Shown one piece after another: positions 47,936 through 58,827 of a stretch of DNA of 64,000 nucleotides. A model generated the notes under the pieces. The model searched no databases. It was not told where the DNA came from and worked only from the letters and a program-made list of their open reading frames with translations. How positions within the stretch are numbered: the first letter of the stretch is position 1; every line of letters starts with the position of its first letter. This stretch comes from Pseudomonas sp. B21-056. GTDB taxonomy: Bacteria > Pseudomonadota > Gammaproteobacteria > Pseudomonadales > Pseudomonadaceae. The stretch spans positions 372,001-436,000 of the forward strand of contig NZ_CP087203.1 in the NCBI RefSeq assembly GCF_026016325.1, given 5' to 3'. The position numbers and the translations under genes are program-made.

Positions 47936-49468
47936 ATGACCGCTTTGAACTTGATCCCCGGCCAACTGAGCCTGGCTCAATTGCGTGACATCTATCAGCA
48001 ACCGGTGACGCTGAGCCTCGACGCCAGCGCTTCGGCGCAGATCGAAGCCAGCGTGGCCTGCGTGGAGCAGATCCTCGCCGAGAACCGCACGGCCTACGGC
48101 ATCAACACCGGTTTCGGCCTGCTGGCCTCGACCCGCATCGCCAGCGAAGACCTGGAAAACCTGCAGCGCTCCCTGGTGCTGTCCCATGCCGCCGGCGTGG
48201 GTGAGCCGATCAGCGATGCGCTGGTCCGCCTGATCATGGTGCTCAAGGTCAACAGCCTGAGCCGGGGCTTCTCCGGTATCCGCCGGCAGGTGATCGATGC
48301 GCTGATTGCGCTGGTCAATGCCGAGGTCTATCCGCACATTCCACTCAAGGGTTCGGTCGGTGCTTCCGGCGACCTCGCGCCGTTGGCCCACATGTCCCTG
48401 GTGCTGCTGGGCGAAGGCAAGGCACGCTACAAAGGTGAATGGTTGCCGGCCGTCGAGGCGTTGAAAGTCGCTGGCCTCGCGCCACTGACCCTGGCGGCCA
48501 AAGAAGGCCTGGCGCTGCTCAACGGCACCCAGGTGTCTACCGCATTTGCCCTGCGCGGCCTGTTCGAAGGTGAAGACCTGTTTGCCGGTGCCCTGGCCCT
48601 GGGCGGTCTCACGGTGGAAGCGGTGCTCGGCTCCCGTTCGCCATTCGACGCACGTATCCACGCCGCCCGTGGCCAAAAAGGCCAGATCGACGCTGCCGCC
48701 GCGTACCGCGATCTGCTGGGCGAGCGCAGCGAAGTGTCCGCTTCGCACCAGAACTGCGACAAGGTCCAGGACCCGTATTCCCTGCGCTGCCAGCCACAAG
48801 TGATGGGCGCCTGCCTGACCCAGTTCCGCCAGGCGGCCGAGGTGCTGGTGATCGAGGCCAACGCCGTGTCGGATAACCCGTTGGTGTTCGCCGCCGAGGG
48901 CGACGTGATTTCCGGCGGTAACTTCCACGCCGAACCCGTGGCGATGGCCGCTGACAATATGGCCCTGGCGATTGCCGAAATCGGTTCGCTGAGCGAGCGT
49001 CGCATTTCGCTGATGATGGACAAGCACATGTCGCAATTGCCGCCGTTCCTGGTGGGCAATGGCGGGGTCAACTCCGGCTTCATGATCGCCCAGGTCACCG
49101 CCGCCGCTCTCGCCAGCGAAAACAAGGCATTGTCCCACCCTCACTCGGTGGACAGCCTGCCGACCTCCGCCAACCAGGAAGACCACGTGTCCATGGCCCC
49201 GGCTGCCGGCAAGCGCCTGTGGGAAATGGCCGAAAACACCCGTGGCATCCTCGCGGTGGAATGGCTGGCGGCCTGCCAGGGGCTGGACCTGCGCGGTGGC
49301 TTGAAGACTTCACCGAAGCTGGAGCAGGCTCGCGGCCTCCTACGCGCCGAAGTGCCGTTCTATGAGAAGGACCGGTTCTTTGCGCCGGACATCAATGCCG
49401 CCAGTGAGCTGTTGGCGAGCCGTTGCCTGAACGGGCTGGTCATGGCGAACCTGTTGCCGAGCCTGTAA
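47936..49468 (+). CDS. hutH2: Histidine ammonia-lyase HutH2
   Basis: Removes ammonia from L-histidine to give trans-urocanate, the first step of the pathway. The 510-residue protein has the complete active site known from the P. putida enzyme with one residue of offset: MIO tripeptide Ala143-Ser144-Gly145, Tyr54, His84, Asn196, Gln278, Tyr281 and Arg284, plus the Glu of QEDH. Start at ATG 47936 with AAGGAGCAGG upstream; the longer frame from 47870 is not supported. It follows hutH1 by 112 bases. In P. fluorescens SBW25 the second hutH is the working histidase, which agrees. Confidence 0.97.
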   Translation: MTALNLIPGQLSLAQLRDIYQQPVTLSLDASASAQIEASVACVEQILAENRTAYGINTGFGLLASTRIASEDLENLQRSLVLSHAAGVGEPISDALVRLIMVLKVNSLSRGFSGIRRQVIDALIALVNAEVYPHIPLKGSVGASGDLAPLAHMSLVLLGEGKARYKGEWLPAVEALKVAGLAPLTLAAKEGLALLNGTQVSTAFALRGLFEGEDLFAGALALGGLTVEAVLGSRSPFDARIHAARGQKGQIDAAAAYRDLLGERSEVSASHQNCDKVQDPYSLRCQPQVMGACLTQFRQAAEVLVIEANAVSDNPLVFAAEGDVISGGNFHAEPVAMAADNMALAIAEIGSLSERRISLMMDKHMSQLPPFLVGNGGVNSGFMIAQVTAAALASENKALSHPHSVDSLPTSANQEDHVSMAPAAGKRLWEMAENTRGILAVEWLAACQGLDLRGGLKTSPKLEQARGLLRAEVPFYEKDRFFAPDINAASELLASRCLNGLVMANLLPSL

Positions 49469-49474
49469 GGGCCC

Positions 49475-49538
49475 CATCGCGAGCAGGCTCGCTCCCACAT
49501 TGGAATGCATACCCTGTGGGAGCGAGCCTGCTCGCGAT
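49475..49538. repeat. REPIN copy 11, inside the hut operon
   Basis: CATCGCGAGCAGGCTCGCTC, a loop of only about 17 bases, then TGTGGGAGCGAGCCTGCTCG. It lies between hutH2 and hutI. Confidence 0.9.
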
Positions 49539-49568
49539 TCGATTCTGAATGAGACGAGGAAACCCGGG

Positions 49569-50771
49569 ATGAAAACCCTCTGGCAAAACTGCCACGCCGC
49601 CACCATGGCCCAGGGCGCCTACTCGATCATCGAAGACGCCGCCATCGTCACCCAGGGCGAGCACATCCACTGGATCGGCCCGCGTGCTCAACTGCCGGCC
49701 GGTGACTACCCGGCGGTCCAGGATCTCAACGGCGCCTGGGTCACTCCGGGGCTGGTCGACTGCCACACCCACGCGGTGTTCGGCGGTAACCGCAGCGGTG
49801 AATTCGAACAGCGCCTGCAAGGCGTCAGCTACGCCGAAATCGCGGCTGCCGGCGGTGGTATCGCCAGCACCGTGCGTGCCACCCGGGCCGCCAGTGAAGA
49901 CGAACTGTTCGCCAGTGCCGCCAAGCGCCTGAAAAGCCTGATGCGCGACGGCGTAACCACAGTGGAAATCAAGTCCGGCTATGGCCTGGACCTGGCCAAC
50001 GAACGCAAGATGCTGCGGGTCGTCCGTCGCCTCGGCGCCGAACTGCCGGTCAGCGTGCGCAGCACCTGCCTGGCGGCCCACGCCTTGCCGCCGGAATACG
50101 TAGGCCGCGCCGACGACTACATCGAGCACATCTGCGCCGAAATGCTCCCGGCCCTGGCCGCCGAAGGGCTGGTGGATGCGGTGGATGCCTTCTGCGAATA
50201 CCTGGCGTTTTCCCCGGCGCAGGTCGAGCGGGTGTTCGTCACCGCGCAGAAGTTGGGCCTGCCGGTGAAGCTGCACGCCGAGCAATTATCGTCGCTACAC
50301 GGCTCGAGCCTGGCGGCCCGTTATCAGGCGCTGTCGGCCGATCACCTGGAGTTCATGACTGAGGAGGATGCCCGGGCCATGGCCGAATCCGACACGGTGG
50401 CGGTGCTGCTGCCGGGGGCGTTCTACTTCCTGCGGGAAACCCAGCTGCCGCCGATGGACGCCCTGCGCAAGCACGGCGTGAAGATCGCCGTCGCCAGCGA
50501 CCTCAACCCCGGCACTTCACCGGCGTTGTCGCTGCGCCTGATGTTGAACATGGCTTGCACCTGCTTCCGGATGACCCCGGAAGAAGCCTTGGCCGGCGCA
50601 ACGATCCATGCCGCCCAGGCCCTGGGCATGGCCCGGACCCACGGTTCGCTGGAGGCCGGCAAGGTGGCGGATTTTGTTGCCTGGGGCATCGACCGTCCGG
50701 CTGATCTTTCATACTGGCTGGGCGGCGAACTGGAAAAGCGCGTCGTGCGTCACGGCGTTGAAATCGATTGA
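49569..50771 (+). CDS. hutI: Imidazolonepropionase HutI
   Basis: Opens the ring of imidazolonepropionate to give N-formimino-L-glutamate, the third step. The 400-residue amidohydrolase has metal ligands in CHTHAVFGG and KLHAEQ and the catalytic ASDLNPGT. I start at 49569 ([10 protein letters not shown]); a longer frame would run through the REPIN. hutG starts 11 bases after the stop. Confidence 0.95.
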   Translation: MKTLWQNCHAATMAQGAYSIIEDAAIVTQGEHIHWIGPRAQLPAGDYPAVQDLNGAWVTPGLVDCHTHAVFGGNRSGEFEQRLQGVSYAEIAAAGGGIASTVRATRAASEDELFASAAKRLKSLMRDGVTTVEIKSGYGLDLANERKMLRVVRRLGAELPVSVRSTCLAAHALPPEYVGRADDYIEHICAEMLPALAAEGLVDAVDAFCEYLAFSPAQVERVFVTAQKLGLPVKLHAEQLSSLHGSSLAARYQALSADHLEFMTEEDARAMAESDTVAVLLPGAFYFLRETQLPPMDALRKHGVKIAVASDLNPGTSPALSLRLMLNMACTCFRMTPEEALAGATIHAAQALGMARTHGSLEAGKVADFVAWGIDRPADLSYWLGGELEKRVVRHGVEID

Positions 50772-50782
50772 GGAGAAGGGTT

Positions 50783-51586
50783 GTGGAGAAGGTCCTGAAT
50801 TTCGCACAAGGGCGCGTGCCGCTGTTGATCAGCATGCCCCACGCCGGCCTGCGCCTGACCCCGGCGGTAAAGGCCGGGTTGATCCCCGAGGCCCAAAGCC
50901 TGCCGGACACCGACTGGCACATCCCCAGGCTCTACGAGTTTGCCGCCGAGCTGGGCGCCAGCACCCTGGCCGCCGAGTATTCACGTTTTGTCGTCGACCT
51001 GAACCGGCCTTCCGATGACAAGCCGATGTACGTCGGTGCCACCACCGGTTTGTACCCGGCCACGCTGTTCGATGGCGTGCCGTTGTTTCGCGAAGGGCTG
51101 GAGCCGTCTGCCGAGGAACGGGCGACGTACCTGCAACAGATCTGGACGCCGTATCACCAGACCCTGCAACAGGAACTGGCGCGGCTCAAGGCCGAGTTCG
51201 GCTATGCCTTGCTGTTCGACGCCCACTCGATCCGCTCGGTGATCCCGCACTTGTTCGACGGCAAGCTGCCGGACTTCAACCTCGGCACCTTCAACGGCGC
51301 CAGCTGCGACCCGACGCTGGCGAGCCAGCTCGAAGCCATCTGCGCCCGTCACGGCGAGTTCACTCATGTGCTCAACGGGCGTTTCAAGGGCGGACACATC
51401 ACCCGGCATTACGGCCACCCGGCCGAAGACATCCATGCGGTGCAACTGGAACTGTGCCAGAGCACCTACATGGAAGAGTTCGAACCGTTCAATTATCGGG
51501 CGGACCTGGCGACGCCAACCCAGGTTGTCATCCGGGAGCTGCTCGAGGGCCTGCTGGCCTGGGGGCAGACAACGTACGGTAGGTAG
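50783..51586 (+). CDS. hutG: N-formylglutamate deformylase HutG
   Basis: Last step of the five-step pathway: N-formylglutamate to glutamate and formate. The 267-residue zinc-dependent hydrolase has MPHAG at about 15-19, DTDWH, and FDAHSIRS, each carrying likely metal or catalytic residues. The start is GTG 50783, backed by AGGAGAAGG at 50771-50779. An in-frame TTG at 50768 lies upstream of that site and is unlikely. Confidence 0.95.
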   Translation: MEKVLNFAQGRVPLLISMPHAGLRLTPAVKAGLIPEAQSLPDTDWHIPRLYEFAAELGASTLAAEYSRFVVDLNRPSDDKPMYVGATTGLYPATLFDGVPLFREGLEPSAEERATYLQQIWTPYHQTLQQELARLKAEFGYALLFDAHSIRSVIPHLFDGKLPDFNLGTFNGASCDPTLASQLEAICARHGEFTHVLNGRFKGGHITRHYGHPAEDIHAVQLELCQSTYMEEFEPFNYRADLATPTQVVIRELLEGLLAWGQTTYGR

Positions 51587-51604
51587 AAGTCATTGCAATA
51601 CCCT

Positions 51605-51714
51605 TGTGGCGAGGGGATTTATCCCCGTTGGGGCGCGAAGCGGCCCCAGAGCTATTGCGTTCAAGATTTTTGGGATTGCTGCGCAATCCAACGGGGATAA
51701 ATCCCCTCGCCACA
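51605..51714. repeat. Second-class palindromic element, copy D
   Basis: GTGGCGAGGGGATTTATCCC and a partner ending AAATCCCCTCGCCACA, 18 bases after hutG. It may serve as the end of the hut transcript; no ordinary terminator is seen there. Confidence 0.88.
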
Positions 51715-51834
51715 GGGGTTCTGTATTGTTTGAGCCGGGGACATGCTCATTAAGGTCATTCGGGTTTATGATGCCGGACGGCAGATTAAATAGAAGTCCC
51801 TACAGGGATGACTCGACCCCTTACGGAGCGCGCA

Positions 51835-52806
51835 ATGCAGACTTTGTACCCGCAGATCAAACCCCATGCCCGGCACGATCTGGCTGTCGATGACACCCAC
51901 ACGCTCTACGTCGATGAAAGCGGTTCCCCGGAAGGCCTCCCGGTGGTGTTCATCCATGGTGGCCCTGGGGCGGGTTGCGATGCGCAGAGCCGTCGCTACT
52001 TCGATCCGAACCTGTACCGCATTGTCACTTTCGATCAGCGCGGCTGTGGTCGCTCCACGCCCCATGCCAGCCTGGAAAACAACACCACCTGGGACCTGGT
52101 CGAAGACCTGGAGCGCATCCGCAAGCACCTGGGCATCGAGAAATGGGTACTGTTCGGCGGCTCCTGGGGCTCGACCCTGGCCCTGGCCTACGCCCAGACC
52201 CATCCGGAGCGGGTCCATGGCCTGATCCTGCGTGGGATCTTTCTCTGCCGCCCGCAGGAAATCGAGTGGTTCTATCAGGCCGGCGCCAGTCGCCTGTTTC
52301 CCGATTACTGGCAGGATTACATTGCACCCATTCCCCTGGACGAGCGTGACGACCTGCTCAGTGCCTTCCACAAGCGCCTGACCGGCAACGACCAGATCGC
52401 CCAGATGCACGCCGCCAAGGCCTGGTCCATCTGGGAAGGCCGCACGGCGACCTTGCGTCCGAACCCGCTGGTGGTCGACCGCTTCTCCGAGCCCCAGCGT
52501 GCGCTGTCGATTGCCCGGATCGAATGCCATTACTTCACCAACAATGCCTTCCTCGAGCCCAACCAGCTGATTCGCGACATGGGCAAGATCGCCCATTTGC
52601 CGGGTGTCATCGTGCATGGTCGCTATGACGTGATCTGCCCGCTGGACAACGCCTGGGAGCTGCACCAGAACTGGCCGAACAGTGAGCTGCAGGTGATCCG
52701 CGATGCCGGCCACGCCGCTTCTGAGCCGGGGATCACCGACGCATTGGTGCGCGCCGCCGGGCAAATGGCCCGACGCTTGCTTGACCTGCCGCCCGAAGAA
52801 GCATGA
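51835..52806 (+). CDS. pip: Prolyl iminopeptidase
   Basis: Alpha/beta-hydrolase that removes N-terminal proline from peptides. The 323-residue protein has the oxyanion motif HGGPGAGC, the nucleophile Ser in [10 protein letters not shown], and the catalytic Asp and His in GRYDVICP and DAGHAASEP. Start at ATG 51835 ([10 protein letters not shown]) with GGAG six bases upstream. The dtd start overlaps its stop by four bases. Confidence 0.95.
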   Translation: MQTLYPQIKPHARHDLAVDDTHTLYVDESGSPEGLPVVFIHGGPGAGCDAQSRRYFDPNLYRIVTFDQRGCGRSTPHASLENNTTWDLVEDLERIRKHLGIEKWVLFGGSWGSTLALAYAQTHPERVHGLILRGIFLCRPQEIEWFYQAGASRLFPDYWQDYIAPIPLDERDDLLSAFHKRLTGNDQIAQMHAAKAWSIWEGRTATLRPNPLVVDRFSEPQRALSIARIECHYFTNNAFLEPNQLIRDMGKIAHLPGVIVHGRYDVICPLDNAWELHQNWPNSELQVIRDAGHAASEPGITDALVRAAGQMARRLLDLPPEEA

Positions 52807-53240
52807 AGGGGCTGTTGCAACGGGTCCGCGGCGCCCGGGTCGAGGTCGCGGGCGACATCGTGGGGGCCGTGGGCCAGGGTTTGTTGGTCCTGGTGGCGGT
52901 CGAGCCCGAGGATACCCGGGCCTGCGCCGACAAACTCCTGCACAAGCTGCTTAACTACAGGGTGTTCAGTGATGCCGACGGCAAGATGAACCTGTCCCTG
53001 GCGGACGTCGGGGGCGGTTTGTTGCTGGTGTCACAGTTCACCCTGGCGGCGGACACCAAAAGCGGGTTGCGCCCGAGTTTTTCGACGGCCGCGGCTCCCG
53101 CGTTGGGAGAGGAACTGTTCACTTATCTGGTCAGCCAGGCGAAAGAGGTGCATGGCACTGTGGCATCAGGTAGATTCGGCGCCGACATGCAGGTACATCT
53201 GGTCAATGATGGCCCGGTAACCTTCCTGTTACAGGTCTGA
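52803..53240 (+). CDS. dtd: D-aminoacyl-tRNA deacylase
   Basis: Hydrolyses D-amino acids (and glycine) from tRNA, for proofreading. The 145-residue protein has the two conserved motifs of DTD: SQFTL around residue 78 and the NDGPVTF loop near the C-terminus, corresponding to the Gly-cisPro gate. Its start overlaps pip in ATGA. A terminator follows. Confidence 0.96.
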   Translation: MKGLLQRVRGARVEVAGDIVGAVGQGLLVLVAVEPEDTRACADKLLHKLLNYRVFSDADGKMNLSLADVGGGLLLVSQFTLAADTKSGLRPSFSTAAAPALGEELFTYLVSQAKEVHGTVASGRFGADMQVHLVNDGPVTFLLQV

Positions 53241-53560
53241 AAGCGTTTGAAACACCTTTTCGGCCCTGTTTCGAGGTTAAACAGGGAGTTTTCTCGATAA
53301 ATACTTCGTTGCCCCTGATGCGTTGTCACGCGGGCTGCTAGATAATCGCGCGCTACGGGGGATCGGCGTTCGCTGGTCCATTTGACTTAGGTAGAGACTT
53401 GTCCTGAGCCGTTTGGGGAATCATTTTGCCCCATCGGAGTCGGAACAATGCTCGCCAACTTGGCAAGGGTGCTCCGCAAGGTCGGTTTTTCAATGCCGTT
53501 ACCAAGCGGATACTTTATCTGGCCGTTGGTTTTTTGATCTGTTTTCGGCGAGGGTTGCTC
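53241..53560. other. Intergenic region between dtd and opgG
   Basis: 320 bases without a gene. A terminator for dtd is at 53264-53293. A TAGATAAT near 53338 could be part of an opgG promoter, but no -35 at a proper distance was found. The rest would be a long 5' leader of opgG, holding a weak GGGG/CCCC hairpin around 53413-53432. Confidence 0.5.
53264..53293 (+). terminator. Terminator of pip-dtd
   Basis: CCCTGTTT and AAACAGGG pair around a 7-base loop, followed by AGTTTTCT. It lies 24 bases after the dtd stop. Confidence 0.65.
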
Positions 53561-55333
53561 GTGATTGTTAGTCCCTGTAATGCACCAAAAATGACTGCCA
53601 AACGGTTTAGAAGTGCTCTGGTAGCGGGTTCGGCGCTGTTGTGCCTGCTCGGCGCGGGCCAACTGTGGGCATTCAGCCTGGATGATGTATCGGCGAAGGC
53701 TAAAGAACTGGCCGGGCAAAAATTCGAAGCCCCGCGCAGCAATCTGCCGAACGAATTTCGCGACATGAAATTCGGCGACTATCAAAAAATCCGTTTCCGC
53801 ACCGAAAAAGCCGAATGGGCCGACCAGAAGACGCCGTTCAGGCTGTCGTTCTATCACCAGGGCATGCACTTCGATACGCCGGTGAAGATCAACGAGATCA
53901 CCGCGACCAACGTCGAAGAAATCAAATACGACCCGACGCGCTTCGATTTCGGCGATGTCCAGTTCGATCCCAAGGCCACCGAGCAGCTGGGCTACGCGGG
54001 TTTCCGCGTGTTGTACCCGATCAACAAGGCCGACAAGCAGGACGAAATCATGACCATGCTGGGCGCGAGCTACTTCCGCGTCATCGGCAAGGGCCAGACC
54101 TACGGCTTGTCCGCCCGTGGCATGGCGATCGATACCGCGTTGCCGTCCGGTGAAGAATTCCCGCGTTTTCGCGAGTTCTGGATCCAGCGCCCGAAACCGA
54201 CCGACAAGCACCTGGTGATCTTCGCCCTGTTGGATTCGCCTCGGGCCACCGGCGCCTACCGCCTGACCCTGCGTCCGGGTACCGACACCGTGGTCGACGT
54301 GAAGGCGCGCATGTTCCTGCGCGACCGCGTCAACAAGCTGGGCGTTGCCCCGCTGACCAGCATGTTCCTGTTCGGCGCCAACCAGCCGTCCAAAGTGCTG
54401 AACTACCGCCGCGAGCTGCACGATTCCAGTGGCCTGTCGATCCATGCCGGCAACGGCGAGTGGATCTGGCGTCCGCTGAACAACCCGAAACACCTGGCCG
54501 TGAGCAACTTCTCGGTGGAAAACCCGCGTGGTTTCGGTCTGCTGCAACGGGGTCGTGACTTCAGCCACTACGAAGACCTGGACGACCGCTACGACAAGCG
54601 TCCAAGTGCCTGGATCGAACCGAAAGGCGACTGGGGCAAGGGTTCCGTCGACCTGGTGGAAATCCCGACCGCCGACGAAACCAACGACAACATCGTTGCT
54701 TTCTGGAGCCCGGAAAAACTGCCTGAGCCAGGCCAGCCACTGGACTTCGCCTACCGCCTGCACTGGACCCTCGACGAAGCCAGCCTGCACTCGCCTGACA
54801 GCGCCTGGGTCAAGCAGACCCTGCGTTCCACCGGTGACGTGAAGCAATCCAACCTGATTCGCCAGCCGGACGGCAGCGTCGCCTATCTGGTGGATTTCGA
54901 AGGCCCCTCCCTGCAGGCCCTGCCGGAAGATGCCGAAGTGCGCAGCCAGGTGAGCGTCGGCGATAACGCCGAGGTTGTCGAGAACAGTGTGCGCTACAAC
55001 CCTGAAACCAAGGGCTGGCGCCTGACCTTGCGTTTGAAGATCAAGGATGCGAAGCAGGCCACCGAAATGCGCGCGGCGCTGGTCCGTCCGCTGACGCCTG
55101 TCGAAGCGCCAGCCGCCTCGCACTCCGTGACCGCCACCCTGGCCAAGGCCGACAAGATCGCCAAGCAACAAGGCGAGAAAGAAGCAGAAAAAACCAAAGA
55201 AGAAGCCAAAGAAGAAGCCAAGGCCGTGAAGGCGTCCGACGCCGCTGAGGCGACCCCAACCCCGCAGGAACCGGAATCGACTGAACAAGTCCTGACCGAG
55301 ACCTGGAGCTATCAGTTGCCAGCCGATGAGTAA
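53561..55333 (+). CDS. opgG: Glucan biosynthesis protein OpgG (MdoG)
   Basis: Periplasmic protein for making osmoregulated periplasmic glucans, acting after OpgH. The 590-residue protein has a signal peptide ([16 protein letters not shown]) after a basic leader, and the OpgG beta-sandwich domains with [10 protein letters not shown] and the [13 protein letters not shown] stretch. I take GTG 53561 because similar Pseudomonas proteins start there as I recall; ATG 53591 would leave a shorter signal sequence. The C-terminal tail is rich in Glu, Lys and Ala. It overlaps opgH by eight bases. Confidence 0.94.
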   Translation: MIVSPCNAPKMTAKRFRSALVAGSALLCLLGAGQLWAFSLDDVSAKAKELAGQKFEAPRSNLPNEFRDMKFGDYQKIRFRTEKAEWADQKTPFRLSFYHQGMHFDTPVKINEITATNVEEIKYDPTRFDFGDVQFDPKATEQLGYAGFRVLYPINKADKQDEIMTMLGASYFRVIGKGQTYGLSARGMAIDTALPSGEEFPRFREFWIQRPKPTDKHLVIFALLDSPRATGAYRLTLRPGTDTVVDVKARMFLRDRVNKLGVAPLTSMFLFGANQPSKVLNYRRELHDSSGLSIHAGNGEWIWRPLNNPKHLAVSNFSVENPRGFGLLQRGRDFSHYEDLDDRYDKRPSAWIEPKGDWGKGSVDLVEIPTADETNDNIVAFWSPEKLPEPGQPLDFAYRLHWTLDEASLHSPDSAWVKQTLRSTGDVKQSNLIRQPDGSVAYLVDFEGPSLQALPEDAEVRSQVSVGDNAEVVENSVRYNPETKGWRLTLRLKIKDAKQATEMRAALVRPLTPVEAPAASHSVTATLAKADKIAKQQGEKEAEKTKEEAKEEAKAVKASDAAEATPTPQEPESTEQVLTETWSYQLPADE

Positions 55334-57896
55334 TACGCCAGTACCGCCAGAGACGCTCAGCGAATATCTGGCCCATTTGCCAATGACCGACCAGCAGCGC
55401 GCCGAGTTGGCGGGCTGCAAGTCCTTCAGCGAGTTGCATGAACGTCTTTCGTCTTCGACCTTCGACGCCCCCGCCGAGGCGGCACAGGCCTCGGTGGGTC
55501 GTCGCCTGGTCCTGAGCACTGCCGAAGAGCTCGAGGATGCAGAGATGCTGGGGCTCGACTCCAGTGGTCGCGTGCGCCTGAAAGCCACGCCGCCGATTCG
55601 TCGGACCAAAGTCGTGCCGGAGCCATGGCGCACCAACATCCTGGTACGCGGCTGGCGGCGGATGACCGGTCGTACCAACCCGCCGAAGCCACCCAAGGAT
55701 GAGCGGGTGCTGCCCCATGCACGCTGGCGAACCGTGGGCTCGATCCGCCGCTATATCCTGCTGATCCTGATGCTCGGCCAGACCATCGTCGCCGGCTGGT
55801 ACATGAAAGGCATCATGCCGTACCAGGGCTGGTCGTTCGTGGACCTGGACGAAGTCCTGCACCAACCATTGCTGCAGACAGCCACGCAGGTGCTGCCGTA
55901 TGCCCTGCAAACCAGCATCCTGATCATGTTCGGGATCCTGTTCTGCTGGGTATCGGCCGGTTTCTGGACCGCGCTGATGGGCTTTCTGGAATTGCTCACC
56001 GGTCACGACAAGTACCGCATTTCCGGCGCCAGCGCCGGCAACGAGCCGATCCCCAAGGACGCCCGCACCGCCTTGGTGATGCCGATCTGCAACGAAGACG
56101 TCCCTCGTGTGTTTGCCGGTTTGCGCGCGACCTTCGAGTCGGTGAAGGCCACGGGTGACCTGGATCGTTTCGACTTCTTCGTGCTCAGCGACAGTAACGA
56201 GTCCGATATCTGTGTTGCCGAACAGCAGGCCTGGCTGGATGTCTGCCGCGAAGCCGGTGGCCTGGGCAAGATCTTCTATCGTCGTCGCCGTCGTCGCGTG
56301 AAGCGCAAGAGCGGCAACCTTGACGACTTCTGCCGCCGTTGGGGCAGCGACTACAAGTACATGGTCGTGCTCGACGCCGACAGCGTCATGAGCGGCGAAT
56401 GCCTGACCAGCCTGGTGCGCCTGATGGAAGCCACGCCGGACGCGGGCATCATCCAGACCGCGCCAAAGGCTTCGGGCATGGACACGCTGTATGCGCGCAT
56501 GCAGCAGTTCGCCACCCGGGTGTACGGTCCGCTGTTCACCGCCGGCCTGCACTTCTGGCAGTTGGGGGAATCCCACTACTGGGGCCACAACGCGATCATC
56601 CGCATGAAGCCGTTCATCGAGCACTGCGCCCTGGCGCCACTGCCCGGTAAAGGCGCGTTCGCCGGTGCGATCCTGTCCCACGACTTCGTCGAAGCTGCAC
56701 TGATGCGTCGTGCCGGCTGGGGCGTGTGGATTGCCTATGACCTGCCAGGCAGCTACGAAGAGTTGCCGCCGAACCTGCTGGACGAACTCAAGCGTGACCG
56801 TCGCTGGTGCCACGGCAACCTGATGAACTTCCGGCTGTTCCTGGTCAAGGGCATGCACCCGGTGCACCGTGCGGTGTTCCTGACCGGGGTGATGTCCTAC
56901 CTGTCGGCGCCTTTGTGGTTCTTCTTCCTGGTGCTGTCCACTGCGCTGCTGGCGGTGAACACCCTGATGGAGCCGCAGTACTTCCTTGAGCCACGCCAGC
57001 TGTATCCGCTCTGGCCGCAATGGCATCCGGAGAAGGCCATCGCGCTGTTCTCGACCACGATCGTACTGCTGTTCCTGCCCAAGCTGTTGAGCGTCGTCCT
57101 GATCTGGGCCAAGGGCGCGAAGGAGTTTGGTGGCAAGTTCAAGGTGACGCTGTCGATGCTGCTGGAGATGCTGTTCTCCATGTTGCTGGCGCCGGTGCGG
57201 ATGATTTTCCACACCCGTTTCGTGCTCGCCGCATTCCTGGGCTGGGCCGCCACCTGGAACTCGCCGCAACGTGACGACGACTCGACACCCTGGAGCGAAG
57301 CGGTCAAGCGCCACGGTCCGCAGACCCTGCTGGGCTTCTTCTGGGCGCTGCTGGTGATCTGGTTGAACCCGAGCTTCCTGTGGTGGCTGGTGCCGATCGT
57401 CGGATCGCTGATGCTGTCGATCCCGGTGTCGGTGATCTCCAGTCGTGTCGGCCTGGGCTTGAAGTCCCGTGATGAAAGCCTGTTCCTGATCCCTGAGGAA
57501 TACGCGCCACCACAAGAGCTGGTGTCGACCGACCAGTACACTCACGAGAACCGCTGGCATGCATTGAACGACGGCTTCATTCGCGCAGTGGTCGACCCAC
57601 AGCAGAACGCCCTGGCGTATGCGTTGGCGACGTCCCGGCACGGCCAGGCCGAGCCGATCGAATGGCTGCGGGTCGAGCGTGTTCGTCATGCCTTGAAGGT
57701 CGGCCCGGCCGGGCTCAACAACGGCGAGCGACTGGCGCTGTTGAGCGACCCGGTGGCGCTGTCCCGACTGCATGAGCAGATCTGGAGCGAAGGCCATCCC
57801 GAATGGCTGGCGGCATGGCGCGCATCGGTCAAGGCCGATCCCCACGCACCGCTGCTACCGCTTCAGCCGGTGAGTGCACAAACTCAAGTGGCCTGA
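55326..57896 (+). CDS. opgH: Glucan glucosyltransferase OpgH (MdoH)
   Basis: Inner-membrane family 2 glycosyltransferase that extends beta-1,2-glucan from UDP-glucose and passes it to the periplasm. The 856-residue protein has about eight membrane helices (two before the catalytic domain near residues 140-215) and the processive GT-A motifs: the acidic pair in LDADS, a late acidic residue in SHDFVEA and RDRRWCHGN in place of QxxRW. It follows opgG with an 8-base overlap. A terminator follows immediately. Confidence 0.96.
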   Translation: MSNTPVPPETLSEYLAHLPMTDQQRAELAGCKSFSELHERLSSSTFDAPAEAAQASVGRRLVLSTAEELEDAEMLGLDSSGRVRLKATPPIRRTKVVPEPWRTNILVRGWRRMTGRTNPPKPPKDERVLPHARWRTVGSIRRYILLILMLGQTIVAGWYMKGIMPYQGWSFVDLDEVLHQPLLQTATQVLPYALQTSILIMFGILFCWVSAGFWTALMGFLELLTGHDKYRISGASAGNEPIPKDARTALVMPICNEDVPRVFAGLRATFESVKATGDLDRFDFFVLSDSNESDICVAEQQAWLDVCREAGGLGKIFYRRRRRRVKRKSGNLDDFCRRWGSDYKYMVVLDADSVMSGECLTSLVRLMEATPDAGIIQTAPKASGMDTLYARMQQFATRVYGPLFTAGLHFWQLGESHYWGHNAIIRMKPFIEHCALAPLPGKGAFAGAILSHDFVEAALMRRAGWGVWIAYDLPGSYEELPPNLLDELKRDRRWCHGNLMNFRLFLVKGMHPVHRAVFLTGVMSYLSAPLWFFFLVLSTALLAVNTLMEPQYFLEPRQLYPLWPQWHPEKAIALFSTTIVLLFLPKLLSVVLIWAKGAKEFGGKFKVTLSMLLEMLFSMLLAPVRMIFHTRFVLAAFLGWAATWNSPQRDDDSTPWSEAVKRHGPQTLLGFFWALLVIWLNPSFLWWLVPIVGSLMLSIPVSVISSRVGLGLKSRDESLFLIPEEYAPPQELVSTDQYTHENRWHALNDGFIRAVVDPQQNALAYALATSRHGQAEPIEWLRVERVRHALKVGPAGLNNGERLALLSDPVALSRLHEQIWSEGHPEWLAAWRASVKADPHAPLLPLQPVSAQTQVA

Positions 57897-57901
57897 TACT
57901 C

Positions 57902-57938
57902 AAAAAGCCCCGCTTCCCAAAAGGAAGCGGGGCTTTTT
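57902..57938 (+). terminator. Terminator of opgGH
   Basis: AAAGCCCCGCTTCC and GGAAGCGGGGCTTT form a 14-bp stem around a short loop, followed by TT. It begins five bases after the opgH stop. Confidence 0.93.
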
Positions 57939-57958
57939 GTTGGGTGACACCATACCCT

Positions 57959-58094
57959 GTGGCGAGGGGATTTAGCGAAACGTCGCACCGCCCCGCTGGG
58001 GTGCGAAGCGCCCCTGAAACCTGAGCATGCGGTGTGTCAGACAGGTTGAGGGGGGCTGCTTCGCAGCCCAGCGGGGATAAATCCCCTCGCCACA
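57959..58094. repeat. Second-class palindromic element, copy E
   Basis: Outer arms as in the other copies. The left arm has the same GCGAAACGTCGCACCGCCCC extension as copy A. The centre between the inner hairpins matches copy A only when read in reverse complement. Confidence 0.88.
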
Positions 58095-58097
58095 ACA

Positions 58098-58373
58098 TCA
58101 CTCGGCTTCAGCTCGTGGATCGACCCGATCCAACGCCCGAGCCGCCAGCAAACCACTCAACTCAATCAGCTGCTGAAGACCCAAGGCAAAATGCCGTCGC
58201 GAGCCTTCCAGCTCAAACGCCAGGTCGCTGGCCATGACATTGGCCGAAGCCAGGGTTTCGCTGAGGTTGGCCAACAGGCTTTCGGTGTCGATATCGTCCA
58301 CGACGGTGAATAGCTGGTCCGAGGGCGGCAACTGTACGCAGGTTCGCAGACCGGGAATCAAGGAACCCGGCAT
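58098..58373 (-). pseudogene. DUF6124 family protein gene, N-terminal part lost
   Basis: The last 70 or so residues (FTVVDDIDTESLLANLSETL, then SDLAFELEGSRRHFALGLQQ and IELSGLLAARALDRV) match the conserved C-terminal half of DUF6124, a small Pseudomonas family of unknown function. The usual N-terminal segment (a Pro-rich start and an ALDHY-type helix) is not seen in any frame upstream. The frame stays open to 58544 with unrelated sequence. The nearest Met gives 91 residues from 58373, without a good ribosome binding site. I judge it an eroded copy; a functional short protein remains possible. Confidence 0.6.
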
Positions 58374-58827
58374 ACCCGAAGGTATATCCCGCGCACAGTC
58401 GCCATGACGATCCAGTAGACGAAAACAGCGCCAACTGAAAGGCAACGGTGGCGCAAGGCGCCTTGATAATTCCAGGCTGCGAAACCTGATCGCTGCATGA
58501 TGCAATGACCCGCAAACGATAGGACCCAGACCCCAAGCGCACAAGCCGGCGGATTCCGGCGCAGTTGTAGGTAATGGAGCAAGACGATGTAGCCTTGCTC
58601 AACTCCCGACAACAGCACCCAATCCTGTGGGAGCGAGCCCGCTCGCGATGAACGATAACGCGGTCTGACAGAAGAACCGCGGCGCTTTCATCGCGAGCAG
58701 GCTCGCTCCCACAGGGGGCGGTGTTGTCGGTGGGATCGTGATTGGCTGATGACTATCTGTGAGAGCAAGGCTTGCCCGCGATGAACGATAATCGCGGCAA
58801 GCTCGGCTCCCGCCGGAGGGGTATTGC
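58374..58827. other. Gap between the DUF6124 remnant and the HBM chemoreceptor gene
   Basis: 454 bases with no gene I can support. It contains a REPIN (58625-58713) and, at about 58757-58812, a decayed second copy that shares GCGATGAACGATAA with the first. The rest may be the worn promoter and N-terminal region of the DUF6124 gene. Confidence 0.55.
58625..58713. repeat. REPIN copy 12
   Basis: TGTGGGAGCGAGCCCGCTCG and an inverted partner ending GGCTCGCTCCCACAG. A degenerate related copy follows about 45 bases later. Confidence 0.88.

Noticed and set aside
53426..53560. An opgG start at 53426 with 45 more residues
   Set aside because: The extra stretch is unlike OpgG proteins and lacks a ribosome binding site; GTG 53561 has one and fits the signal peptide.
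55041..57845. Open frame of about 934 codons on the minus strand opposite opgH
   Set aside because: Mirror-frame artefact of a GC-rich gene; its composition is extreme in Gln, His and Arg, and opgH on the plus strand is certain.
58213..58618. Two alternative minus-strand frames upstream of the DUF6124 remnant as the missing N-terminus through a frameshift
   Set aside because: Neither translation resembles the family N-terminus, so a simple frameshift does not explain the truncation.
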